A DNA stretch of 13,257 nucleotides from Verrucomicrobiaceae bacterium. Its GTDB lineage: Bacteria; Verrucomicrobiota; Verrucomicrobiia; Verrucomicrobiales; Verrucomicrobiaceae. How positions within the stretch are numbered: the stretch's first letter is position 1; each line of letters begins with the position of its first letter. A program made the translations under genes and the position numbers. The notes under the pieces are model-generated. The model did not search any database. It saw only the letters and a program-made list of their open reading frames with translations, and had not been told where the DNA came from. Of the stretch, positions 6,773-13,257 are shown piece by piece. The stretch is taken from NCBI GenBank assembly GCA_947463285.1, contig CANHTV010000056.1, positions 1-13,257 on the forward strand. The letters run 5' to 3'.

Positions 6773-7657
6773 TCAGCCATCAGACTCGGGCAGCACATCC
6801 ACGGCGACTTGCAGCCGCTGCTCCCCTGCCCCGATGGTCACACCACGCAGCGGGCTGACATCGCTAAAGTCACGCCCCCAAGCCACCGTGATGTGGCGAT
6901 CTGAGGGTAGGATATTGTTCGTGGGATCGGCATCCATCCAGCCGATGCTTTCGCCACAAAAAACACTGACCCAAGCATGTGAGGCATCGGCACCGACCAG
7001 CTTCACCTGCCCCGGCGGAGGCAGTGTCTCCAGATAACCACTGACATAACGCGCAGGCAGCCCGAGGCTGCGGATGCAGGCGATCATGACCTGGGCAAAG
7101 TCCTGACAAACGCCGCGCTTCTTTTTCAGCACCTCCTCCACCGGCGTCGCGAAGTCAGTAGCGGAAGGATCAAACAGGAAATCCTCGTGAATGCGGCGGT
7201 TCAAGTCACAAACAGCCTCTAACACCGGGCGTTTTGCCGGAAAAGAGGGCCGGGCATATTCGGCATAAACAATGCCCACCGGGATAAGGGGCGATGCATA
7301 AGTAAGCTCACCGGCGAGGCTGTAGCTGTTAAACTGATCACTGCGGCACATGTCGCGCACGCTTTCCCAGACAGGTGTCGCCGAAGGATCAATGGCCACA
7401 CTGGGCTCCACCTCCACCAGACTGCGGGCGATGACTTCGAGCTTCTGGTGCGAGCCTTCGATCTCAAAGTAGATGCTGGTATTGCCAAAATAGTCAGCCC
7501 TTTCCGCACGCTGCACAGGCTCAGGGCGGATGGTGATCTCATGCCAGGGACACTCCTGAAACGGCAGGGCACGAGGCTCAAGCCGCGCTGTGTAATGACA
7601 CACGGTCACGGGGCTCTCGTATGTGTAGGTGGTACGATGGATGATGTTGTAGCGCAC
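6773..7657 (-). CDS. Transglutaminase-like domain protein (cysteine protease fold)
   Basis: A 294-residue cytoplasmic protein; no signal peptide. It has the bacterial transglutaminase-like N-terminal beta region (about 1-90, starting YNIIHRTTYTYESPV) and the transglutaminase core (about 150-250). The catalytic triad is visible: Cys184 in RGVCQDFAQVM, His227 in ADASHAWVSVF and Asp244 in MDADPTNN. Proteins of this type may act as peptidases or form amide bonds; they are commonly encoded with circularly permuted ATP-grasp and alpha-E proteins in a predicted peptide-synthesis system (established comparative genomics; product unknown). Here that partner is the gene just upstream, whose stop is 6 bases before this start. 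The start codon is GTG at 7655-7657, with no Shine-Dalgarno motif. Confidence 0.9.
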   Translation of the reverse strand: MRYNIIHRTTYTYESPVTVCHYTARLEPRALPFQECPWHEITIRPEPVQRAERADYFGNTSIYFEIEGSHQKLEVIARSLVEVEPSVAIDPSATPVWESVRDMCRSDQFNSYSLAGELTYASPLIPVGIVYAEYARPSFPAKRPVLEAVCDLNRRIHEDFLFDPSATDFATPVEEVLKKKRGVCQDFAQVMIACIRSLGLPARYVSGYLETLPPPGQVKLVGADASHAWVSVFCGESIGWMDADPTNNILPSDRHITVAWGRDFSDVSPLRGVTIGAGEQRLQVAVDVLPESDG

Positions 7658-7663
7658 GGCGGG

Positions 7664-10201
7664 TCAATCTTGGCTGCTGTTGCGGCGGTTCGCGTGGGAG
7701 AAGTAGTGCTCCGTGATGAGATCCGAGAATTTTTCCAGTCCCTGCGACAGGGAGTGACAGACAGCGGGCACATGCATGAAAATTTCATCCCCTGCTTTTG
7801 ACAGGGCACCGAGATTGAGTGCCGCCAGATCCGAGCGCAGAGCATCAGACTGCTGCCTTGCGCCTTCGCCACGATCCATGGTGGGGTCTTGTGGCAACTG
7901 GGAACTCTGCCTGCCGAGGATGCTGAACTGGTGGGAAACCGAGCGCGGGTTGATGTCATTCAGCAGCAGCAGATCCAGCACGGGCAGCAACTGCGGCCGG
8001 GCAAAGTGCAGGCGGCGGTAGGTCATGGTGCTATCACAAATCTCTAACAAAGGATTCAGCAAGGTATCATCCTGGGCACTTTGTCCAGTGGCCGTGCTGA
8101 CGAGATCCAGGATGATGCAGGAGCGCTCGATGCGCTTGCCGATTTCCAAAAAGCGCCAGCCATGGCCACGCGTCATGTTTTCCTGCTGCATGCCGCTGAA
8201 GGCCGCGAGATCAAGGATCAGCGTGTCCAATACACCCTGAGCGGTGGACACATGGAATGGCCCGGCGGGAAGCCTTGCATCACGTTCGATGCGATTAAAT
8301 AGCCTCCAGGTATCATCGGAAAGTCGGTCACGAGCCGCAGCGGCATTGTAGCGCAACCGGCCAAGAAGGTCAGGCACACTGCCATCATGCTTGGGATCAC
8401 TCAGCAGAGCCTGAAGATGATCCGTGATGCTAGTGACTGTTTTTGGCACGAGGCCCATGCGGGACATCAGAGCCAGGCAGCCCTTCATTTCTCCACCGAG
8501 AGTCTGCGTCTGCTCACTGCCAAGGCGCTGCATCACTGAGCGCAGCAGGCGCACCACGGCCTCCAGCCGCTCCGCGTAACGACCTAACCAAAAGAGATGA
8601 TCCGCTGCACGACTCGGCACCCCACTCGGCGGGCGCGCCGGACGGATGACCACGGCCTGCTGCTTACGGCGGCTTTCGTAATAGGCATCCACCGTTCCAT
8701 CACCAAGCACCCAGGTGTCCTTGCTGATACCACCGCTGCGCATCGTAATGAGCCAGCGATGCGGCTCCGGGCTGACGCGCGCCAGTCCGCCGGGCATGGC
8801 GATGAAGCCATCCCCCTGTGCAATGGCAAAAGCACGCCAGACCAAGGAACGCGGCTCAATTTTCTCACCCGTCCAGGTCGGCGTGGTGCTCAGACTCAGG
8901 ACCTCCTGTGCCACCCACTCATGAGGGGCCGCACGAATGCTGTCGAGCATGGCCCACTTCTGCTCCTTATCGAGATCAGCCAGGAAAACAGGATTGCGTG
9001 AACCTCGAACAAAGGCCGGCTTCACCACCCAGCGATCGGGGTCGGACAAAACGAGGTCCAGCTCACGCTTCTGCCCGCACCACCAAGTCGGAATACAGGG
9101 CAGGTGCAGCTCTTCCCCCAAAAGATGACGGCAAAGTCCCGGCATGAAGGGATGCAGAGCCGGAGTCTCGATCAAACCTGTGCCAAGACCATTTGCGAGA
9201 GCGACACTACCGCTGCGCCAAGCCTCCAAAAGGCCAGCCGCACCCAGCAATGAGTCCGCATTCAGCTCCAGAGGATCACAAAAAACATCATCTACATGTC
9301 GGACCAAAACATCCACTCGTCGCAGTCCTTCCAGCGTCTTCAGATGCAGATGGCGGTCACGCACCGTCAAATCAGCCCCTTCAACGAGCGGAAACCCGAG
9401 GTAACGCGCTTTAAAGGCGTGCTCAAAATAGGTCTCGTTATAAGGCCCCGGTGTATGCATCAGTATCCCCGCATCACCGCTGCGGTTTTTTGGAGCCAAC
9501 GAGCGCAGCATGTCGCGCTTCATCTCAAAATAGGCAGCCAGTCTTTTGACCTTGGAGGCATTAAACTCCTCAGCATACACATTCGCCAGAATGATGCGGT
9601 TTTCCAAAGCGTAGCCGTGCCCACTCGGAGCCTGGGCTCGATCAGCCAGCACACGCCACTTCCCATCCGCCGCACGTACTAGATCACTGCCCATCGTGAA
9701 AACAAAACGTCCACCGGGAGGGTTGATGCCTAGAACAGGGCGCAGGTAGCCAGGGTTTGCATGGACAAGGCTGGCGGGGATCAGGCCATCACGGATCAGT
9801 TTTTGGGGACCATAAAGATCCATCAGGATCGCATTTAACAGCCGCCCACGCTGGTCCAGACCTCGTTGAACCTGCAAAAACTCATCCTGAGCGACAATGA
9901 ATGGCAAAGTATCAAGCGACCACGGGCGGCTCGTGCCAAGGGCATCATCATAGATGTTGTAGGTGACACCATGGTCTCGCAACAGGCGCTGGATGCAGTC
10001 AGCACGGGTGTTAAAGTCCTGTTTCGTGCATTGATTCAGGAAGCTCCCAAAGGTTTTCCAGTGGGGGCGCAATTCGCCCGAAGGCATCAGCATCTCATCA
10101 TAGACACCAGCCTCGGGAAGATAACCCAAGGTTTGATCAAGCTTGAGAATCGAAACATCAGGCAGGGCAGACAAAGATTTGATGGGAGTGTCGAGAGACA
10201 T
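7664..10201 (-). CDS. Fused circularly permuted type 2 ATP-grasp / alpha-E protein
   Basis: An 845-residue two-domain protein. Residues about 30-500 are the circularly permuted ATP-grasp region (formerly DUF404/DUF407): GINPPGGRFVFTMGSDLVR and ADRAQAPSGHGYALENR (158-202), HTPGPYNETYFEHAFKAR (249-266), WVVKPAFVRGSRNPV (391-405) and FIAMPGGLARVS (466-477). After a basic linker (about 505-527) an alpha-E domain (formerly DUF403) begins at VPSRAADHLFWLGRYAERLE (528-547) and runs to the end as an all-helical module. ATP-grasp enzymes form amide bonds through acyl-phosphates, so ligation of an amino acid or peptide is the expected chemistry; the substrate is unknown. In many genomes the two domains are separate neighbouring genes. 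It heads a four-gene minus-strand run. No Shine-Dalgarno motif precedes the ATG. Confidence 0.92.
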   Translation of the reverse strand: MSLDTPIKSLSALPDVSILKLDQTLGYLPEAGVYDEMLMPSGELRPHWKTFGSFLNQCTKQDFNTRADCIQRLLRDHGVTYNIYDDALGTSRPWSLDTLPFIVAQDEFLQVQRGLDQRGRLLNAILMDLYGPQKLIRDGLIPASLVHANPGYLRPVLGINPPGGRFVFTMGSDLVRAADGKWRVLADRAQAPSGHGYALENRIILANVYAEEFNASKVKRLAAYFEMKRDMLRSLAPKNRSGDAGILMHTPGPYNETYFEHAFKARYLGFPLVEGADLTVRDRHLHLKTLEGLRRVDVLVRHVDDVFCDPLELNADSLLGAAGLLEAWRSGSVALANGLGTGLIETPALHPFMPGLCRHLLGEELHLPCIPTWWCGQKRELDLVLSDPDRWVVKPAFVRGSRNPVFLADLDKEQKWAMLDSIRAAPHEWVAQEVLSLSTTPTWTGEKIEPRSLVWRAFAIAQGDGFIAMPGGLARVSPEPHRWLITMRSGGISKDTWVLGDGTVDAYYESRRKQQAVVIRPARPPSGVPSRAADHLFWLGRYAERLEAVVRLLRSVMQRLGSEQTQTLGGEMKGCLALMSRMGLVPKTVTSITDHLQALLSDPKHDGSVPDLLGRLRYNAAAARDRLSDDTWRLFNRIERDARLPAGPFHVSTAQGVLDTLILDLAAFSGMQQENMTRGHGWRFLEIGKRIERSCIILDLVSTATGQSAQDDTLLNPLLEICDSTMTYRRLHFARPQLLPVLDLLLLNDINPRSVSHQFSILGRQSSQLPQDPTMDRGEGARQQSDALRSDLAALNLGALSKAGDEIFMHVPAVCHSLSQGLEKFSDLITEHYFSHANRRNSSQD

Positions 10202-10211
10202 CGGCTGGCAG

Positions 10212-10248
10212 TTTTAATTCTTAACGCCAGAAACGGGCCAAGTGCCAA
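10212..10248 (-). promoter_or_regulatory. Candidate promoter region for the ATP-grasp operon
   Basis: A terminator for the upstream operon ends at about 10268, so a promoter for the ATP-grasp gene is expected in the 66 bases before its start at 10201. Two overlapping weak options exist on the minus strand: TTGGCA (10243-10248) with TTAAGA (10219-10224), and TTGGCC (10236-10241) with TTAAAA (10212-10217), both with 18-base spacers. Neither -10 box is convincing. Confidence 0.25.
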
Positions 10249-10267
10249 TCAAAGCCGAGAATAACCG

Positions 10268-10307
10268 AGAAAGAAAAAGTGGTGCGAGCAAAAAGCCAGC
10301 ACCACTT
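10268..10307 (-). terminator. Intrinsic terminator of the coiled-coil/lipoprotein operon
   Basis: On the minus strand a perfect 9-bp stem AAGTGGTGC / GCACCACTT (plus-strand arms 10299-10307 and 10277-10285) encloses a 13-base loop and is followed by TTTCTTTCTC. It lies 24 bases past the lipoprotein stop at 10332, the expected place for a Rho-independent terminator closing the run that begins at 12463. Confidence 0.85.
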
Positions 10308-10331
10308 CAAGGGAGTTTGAAACTAAAATGA

Positions 10332-10529
10332 TTAGCGACTTTGCGGCATCATCTGTCCGTAGCGGCCAGCACCTTCCCATTTTGAGGGACGATTCCAAGG
10401 CAAGGTGCTGTCAGTGACTGAAGGCGGCACACGCTCACGACGCTTTGGCTCTTCTTTGGAGGAACATGACACCAGTGTCACTCCAGCCATGACAAACAGG
10501 ATGGATGAGAAAACGAGGCGCCGTTTCAT
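10332..10529 (-). CDS. Small hypothetical lipoprotein
   Basis: A 65-residue protein from ATG at 10529; a TTG two codons earlier (10535) is an alternative. It begins MKRRLVFSS, has a hydrophobic stretch and a lipobox LVSC with Cys22, so it is expected to be lipid-anchored after cleavage. The mature part is about 44 residues, charged (SSKEEPKRRER) then Pro/Trp/Gly-rich: LPWNRPSKWEGAGRYGQMM. I know no function. The gene follows the 261-residue coiled-coil gene after 21 bases and precedes a strong terminator, so it is the last gene of that operon. The clean lipoprotein signal and operon placement support it as real despite its size. Confidence 0.8.
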   Translation of the reverse strand: MKRRLVFSSILFVMAGVTLVSCSSKEEPKRRERVPPSVTDSTLPWNRPSKWEGAGRYGQMMPQSR

Positions 10530-10550
10530 GATCAAGAAGAGGTCTGGGAA

Positions 10551-11336
10551 TTACTGATAGAGAGTCTCCAAGATCACTTGGTCACCAGGACTGACACTCA
10601 TGCCAGCAGTGAGAGTCTCAGGAACGATGTTGGCGACGGTACGCTCACCCTGGATCGAAACGATGTTGAGCTTGCCGACGGTTTGACCGTCACGAGTGAC
10701 GAGAAGCTTGGTGGCGTCTGTGATGCCGACAGTCTTGCCTGCATTCACCACGACAAAACCCCAGTCAGCATTTACGGCAACGATGCGGGCATTCAGGCTG
10801 TTGCGATCGAAGGACTTTTTACGATCTTCAATCTTGCGCACCACTTCATCAAGAGCACGGCGGGCATCGACCATCTTGGTTTCTTCGGCCTCGACTTCTT
10901 TGCGCTTCATTTCGACTTCAGCCTGATATTCAGCAGTGGCCTTCTTCATGCCATTGATCTGCTCAACCATGGTTTCTGGCTTCATGTCCTTTGGCAGCTT
11001 TTCAAGACGGATACGAAGATCAGCGAGCTTCTTGTTGTTTTCGTCCAGCTTGTCTTGAGCCAACTTGCTGTCGTTGTCGAGCTGGGCGATTTTCAGCTTT
11101 TGGGCTTTCACTTTTTCGCTCTCGATTTCGAGATCACCCTGAACTTTGGCGATGTCGCCATTAACGACACCGACTTCGTTGACGATGTTTTGGGCGGCAG
11201 TTAAAGCGCCTTGGACTTGAACATTTAAAGCCGCCACATCTTGACGAACTCGGGCGAATTCACGCCCATTTTGAAAGGCGAAAAACGTGGAGACGAGAAT
11301 CAACACGGCACTGAGAATAAAAAGAACTTTGGTCAT
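10551..11336 (-). CDS. Hypothetical membrane-anchored coiled-coil protein, paralogue of its upstream neighbour
   Basis: A 261-residue protein with an N-terminal membrane helix (about residues 3-21), a long heptad-rich coiled coil (about 30-178, interrupted near LPKDMKPE at 114-121), and a small beta-rich C-terminal domain (about 182-257). The C-terminal domain, with ARIVAVNADWGFVVVNAG, then GKLNIVSIQGERTVANIVP and GDQVI, aligns with residues 180-253 of the neighbouring 357-residue protein (ARV..W.F.ILN.G, AKLKVKNV, AEVVP, GDVVV). The single helix and coiled coil suggest a periplasmic rod or spacer tied to the inner membrane. No enzymatic motif is visible. The start lies 53 bases after the paralogue's stop, with no Shine-Dalgarno motif. 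It somewhat resembles MreC in layout (helix, coiled coil, beta domain), but I see no specific match. Confidence 0.85.
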   Translation of the reverse strand: MTKVLFILSAVLILVSTFFAFQNGREFARVRQDVAALNVQVQGALTAAQNIVNEVGVVNGDIAKVQGDLEIESEKVKAQKLKIAQLDNDSKLAQDKLDENNKKLADLRIRLEKLPKDMKPETMVEQINGMKKATAEYQAEVEMKRKEVEAEETKMVDARRALDEVVRKIEDRKKSFDRNSLNARIVAVNADWGFVVVNAGKTVGITDATKLLVTRDGQTVGKLNIVSIQGERTVANIVPETLTAGMSVSPGDQVILETLYQ

Positions 11337-11389
11337 GGAGAGAGCTGGGGGAGAAAATTGGAACTGAGATCAGGAGGCGAGTTCGTAGA

Positions 11390-12463
11390 TCACTTGGCCG
11401 CAGGAGGAGCAGCACCGAATGGATCAGCCGTGCTAGGAGCGGCGGGAGTCCCAGCAGCAGGAGCAGGAGCGGCACCAAAGGGATCAGCGCCCATGGCTGG
11501 AGCTGCGGCGGGTGCAGGGGCTGCACCAAAAGGATCAGCACTCATGGCTGGGGCTGCAGCGGCAGGCGCAGGAGCAGCACCGAACGGATCAGCGCTCATC
11601 GCAGGGGCCGCAGGAGCTGGCATAGCAGGAACAGGGGCCGCAGCCGCATCTGGCTTGGCAGCAGTAGCGGCTTCTGGTTTAACCACGGATTGTGTGCTGC
11701 TGGCCACGACCACATCACCTGTGCGGATCATATCGCCAACAGCCAAGCTGCCGGGGACGACTTCTGCGACGGAACCATTTTGCTCAACGTTTTTTACCTT
11801 CAGCTTGGCGATGACATTTTTACCGCGCTTGACTTCAAGGTCGGCGTTAGCAAACACGCCGCCAGAGTTACCCTTGTTCAGAATGGCGAAATGCCATTCA
11901 GGGAAGAATTTGGATACACGAGCGGTGAACTCAGGGGCGACAACACCACGACGTCCACGAGCTTCTGCATCACGCAGCTTGGCTGTTTGCGCCACCACGT
12001 TTTCGAATTGCTCTTTGGCAGCAGCAAGACGCTGGGATTGGTTAGCGACTGCAGCTTCGGCTTCTGCCTGCTCTTTTTTGTATTTGTCGATCTGAGCGAT
12101 GAGTTTCTCAATATCGCCAGCTTCATCGATTTGTTTTTCCACAGCGGAGACTTGCTGCTCGACTTGCTCAAGGCTGGATTTGACCACTTTCAGAGCTCCG
12201 TCTTTTTCCAGAGCGGATTCAGCCAGCTTGACGGTCTCAGCTTTGGACGTCTCGAGTTCTTTCTGGGCTCCCTCGAGAGCTGTTTTTTTGGCCACCAAGG
12301 CTTCATCACCCTGCGTTTTGCGTTCCTGAGCCGCTTTTAAATTATCTTTAGCAAAGCGCTCACGATCACGTTCAGCGGTGAGATCCTTTTGATTGGACCA
12401 AGCAAAGAAACAGGCTGCACCGAGGCAGGCGGCCGAGAGAAATGAGAGGATCTTCCAGAGCAT
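11390..12463 (-). CDS. Hypothetical membrane-anchored coiled-coil protein with Ala/Pro-rich DPFG-repeat tail
   Basis: A 357-residue protein with four parts: an N-terminal membrane helix (about residues 4-22); a coiled coil (about 27-170) rich in Glu, Lys, Ala and Gln; a beta-rich domain (about 178-256) shared with the 261-residue neighbour; and a low-complexity Ala/Pro tail (about 258-357). The tail carries four copies of ADPFGAAP at residues 291, 309, 326 and 347. It is the first gene of a three-gene run ending at the terminator near 10268. No catalytic motif is seen. The likely place is the cell envelope, with the tail as an extended spacer or binding arm. No Shine-Dalgarno motif precedes the ATG. 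The gene is certain by structure and its homologous neighbour; the function is unknown. Confidence 0.85.
   Translation of the reverse strand: MLWKILSFLSAACLGAACFFAWSNQKDLTAERDRERFAKDNLKAAQERKTQGDEALVAKKTALEGAQKELETSKAETVKLAESALEKDGALKVVKSSLEQVEQQVSAVEKQIDEAGDIEKLIAQIDKYKKEQAEAEAAVANQSQRLAAAKEQFENVVAQTAKLRDAEARGRRGVVAPEFTARVSKFFPEWHFAILNKGNSGGVFANADLEVKRGKNVIAKLKVKNVEQNGSVAEVVPGSLAVGDMIRTGDVVVASSTQSVVKPEAATAAKPDAAAAPVPAMPAPAAPAMSADPFGAAPAPAAAAPAMSADPFGAAPAPAAAPAMGADPFGAAPAPAAGTPAAPSTADPFGAAPPAAK
11412..11593 (-). repeat. Imperfect coding repeats encoding the ADPFGAAP motif
   Basis: Four related 17-base units (plus-strand pattern GCACC-R-A-A-N-GGATCAGC, starting at 11412, 11472, 11523 and 11577) are spaced 60, 51 and 54 bases apart, all multiples of three. 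They lie inside the 357-residue protein gene and encode its repeated tail. The in-frame variable spacing fits repeat expansion or contraction at the protein level. Confidence 0.8.
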
Positions 12464-12494
12464 GATTATTGAGAAAAAAGTGAATTAGGTGCTT

Positions 12495-12523
12495 CTTCTA
12501 CCGAATACCTGCTTTTTCGACAA
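12495..12523 (-). promoter_or_regulatory. Candidate sigma70-type promoter for the coiled-coil operon
   Basis: Minus-strand boxes TTGTCG (12518-12523, 4 of 6) and TAGAAG (12495-12500, 4 of 6) are separated by 17 bases and lie about 30 bases before the ATG at 12463. The spacing is ideal and the position plausible; the boxes are only moderate matches. Confidence 0.4.
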
Positions 12524-12631
12524 CACCAATTTTCAGAGACCTGCATTTAGTTGTCTGCATTCCTAGTTTAATGGAGGCGATTTATCATAAGAACAGCACT
12601 CTTTAGGCTGAGAAGATCCCAGCAAACAAAT

Positions 12632-12659
12632 TTGCCGTTGCTGGTTCTGCTTTTATAGA
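12632..12659 (+). promoter_or_regulatory. Candidate sigma70-type promoter for the BatA-like gene
   Basis: Plus-strand boxes TTGCCG (12632-12637, 4 of 6) and TATAGA (12654-12659, 4 of 6) are separated by 16 bases, about 47 bases before the ATG at 12707. With the minus-strand candidate at 12495-12523 this makes 12464-12706 a divergent promoter region. I see no operator or further structure in it. Confidence 0.4.
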
Positions 12660-12706
12660 TGCGAGTCTCGGCGGCCTCCTTTCTGGACTGTCTGTGTTTT
12701 ATTTTC

Positions 12707-13257
12707 ATGCGCTTTCTCGCCCCTCATCTTCTGAATCTGGCTTGGCTGGCGCTGCTACCGCTGGGCCTGTATTTATTCAGGAAAAAGGCCAAACGTGTGC
12801 CGGTATCGACGCTGCTGTTTTTCCGCTCACTTTCACGAGAGCATCAGGAGTCCGCCTGGCTGAGAAAGCTGAAAAAGTGGCTCTCGTTGTTACTCACGCT
12901 GTTCATCATTACGGCCTTGGTGCTGGCTTTATCACGTCCGGCAGGTGAAACGGGCGCAGATTCACCCGGCGCGGTCATTGTGCTGGTGGATCGCTCAGCC
13001 TCAATGGCCGCAATGGATGCCCAAGGACGCAGCCGCCTGGAAATCACCCGCCAGCAGTTGCGTGATCAAGTGCGCAGCTTGCCAGATCAGGTGGTGCTCT
13101 CGCTCATAGCTTTCGATGCGAAACCGCAGGTGCTGCTTTCCCGCAGTCGGAACCGTCGTGAATGCCTGCGGCTGCTCGCAGAAATCCAAGTCGCCCCGGT
13201 AGCGGCAAAGCCGGAAGCCGCTCTCGCTGTTGCCCGTCGCATGGCAGATCTGGAGGC
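12707..13257 (+). CDS. BatA-type von Willebrand factor A membrane protein, N-terminal part
   Basis: An open frame of 183 codons from ATG at 12707 runs off the right edge. Residues 1-24 (MRFLAPHLLNLAWLALLPLG) form the first helix of the BatA N-terminal double-transmembrane domain, followed by a basic cytoplasmic segment and the typical VPVSTLLFFRSL. A second helix covers about 57-76 and ends in ALSRP. A von Willebrand A domain starts near residue 88 with the metal-binding DxSxS motif as VDRSASM (Asp95, Ser97, Ser99). BatA-like proteins are often encoded with MoxR-type ATPases and DUF58 proteins in aerotolerance clusters; whether that holds here lies outside the window. It is divergent from the coiled-coil operon. 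No Shine-Dalgarno motif precedes the ATG. It could instead be a BatB-like relative. Confidence 0.85.
   Translation, partial: MRFLAPHLLNLAWLALLPLGLYLFRKKAKRVPVSTLLFFRSLSREHQESAWLRKLKKWLSLLLTLFIITALVLALSRPAGETGADSPGAVIVLVDRSASMAAMDAQGRSRLEITRQQLRDQVRSLPDQVVLSLIAFDAKPQVLLSRSRNRRECLRLLAEIQVAPVAAKPEAALAVARRMADLE

Noticed and set aside
10578..11204. Plus-strand open frame of 208 codons opposite the 261-residue coiled-coil gene
   Set aside because: It lies fully inside a better-supported minus-strand gene and its product has no recognisable features.
11412..11593. Regular repeats considered as a CRISPR array
   Set aside because: Units are short, imperfect, with spacing in multiples of three, and encode a protein motif in frame.
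11241..12095. Long plus-strand open frame of 284 codons, Ala/Gly-rich
   Set aside because: It is the antisense shadow of the Ala/Pro repeat tail and coiled coil of the minus-strand gene; the minus-strand product has a membrane helix, coiled coil and a domain shared with its neighbour.
11690..12340. Plus-strand open frame of 216 codons rich in Phe/Leu
   Set aside because: Antisense of a Glu/Lys-rich coiled coil gives Phe/Leu/Ser-rich frames without stops; this is a codon artefact.

Overview
The window looks like chromosomal DNA of a Gram-negative bacterium. My best guess is a Verrucomicrobiota member (Prosthecobacter/Verrucomicrobium type). This is inferred from the protein styles, moderately high GC and a near absence of Shine-Dalgarno motifs; it is not proven. 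All genes are compact and mostly envelope-related. I see no mobile element, tRNA, rRNA or CRISPR.

Region 1 (1-3752, minus strand) is a tol-pal operon read right to left: tolQ, tolR, a TolA/TonB-like gene, tolB, and a Pal-like lipoprotein that runs off the left edge. Junctions are end-to-end or overlap by a few bases (TGATG, a short gap or TTGA, TAAATG, ATGA), so translation is probably coupled. The products would form the proton-driven inner-membrane complex, its periplasm-spanning arm, the beta-propeller and the outer-membrane anchor used in envelope constriction. The Pal-like protein lacks the usual Asp of the peptidoglycan-binding motif.

Region 2 (3971-4615, plus) is one membrane-anchored protein of unknown function, divergent from tolQ and convergent with the next operon.

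Region 3 (4622-10201, minus) is a tightly spaced four-gene set, read from the right: a fused circularly permuted ATP-grasp/alpha-E protein, a transglutaminase-like cysteine protease-fold protein, a PagL-like outer-membrane beta-barrel, and an AMP-forming acyl ligase. The first two belong to a widespread predicted peptide-forming system whose product is unknown. Their linkage to a lipid A deacylase-like protein and an acyl-activating enzyme is the most interesting part of the window.

Region 4 (10268-12463, minus) holds two tandem paralogous membrane-anchored coiled-coil proteins with a shared C-terminal domain, followed by a small lipoprotein and a clear intrinsic terminator. Region 5 (12707 to the right edge, plus) is the start of a BatA-type von Willebrand A membrane protein, divergent from region 4.

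No gene-free stretch exceeds 300 bases; the longest are 3753-3970 and 12464-12706, both divergent promoter regions.
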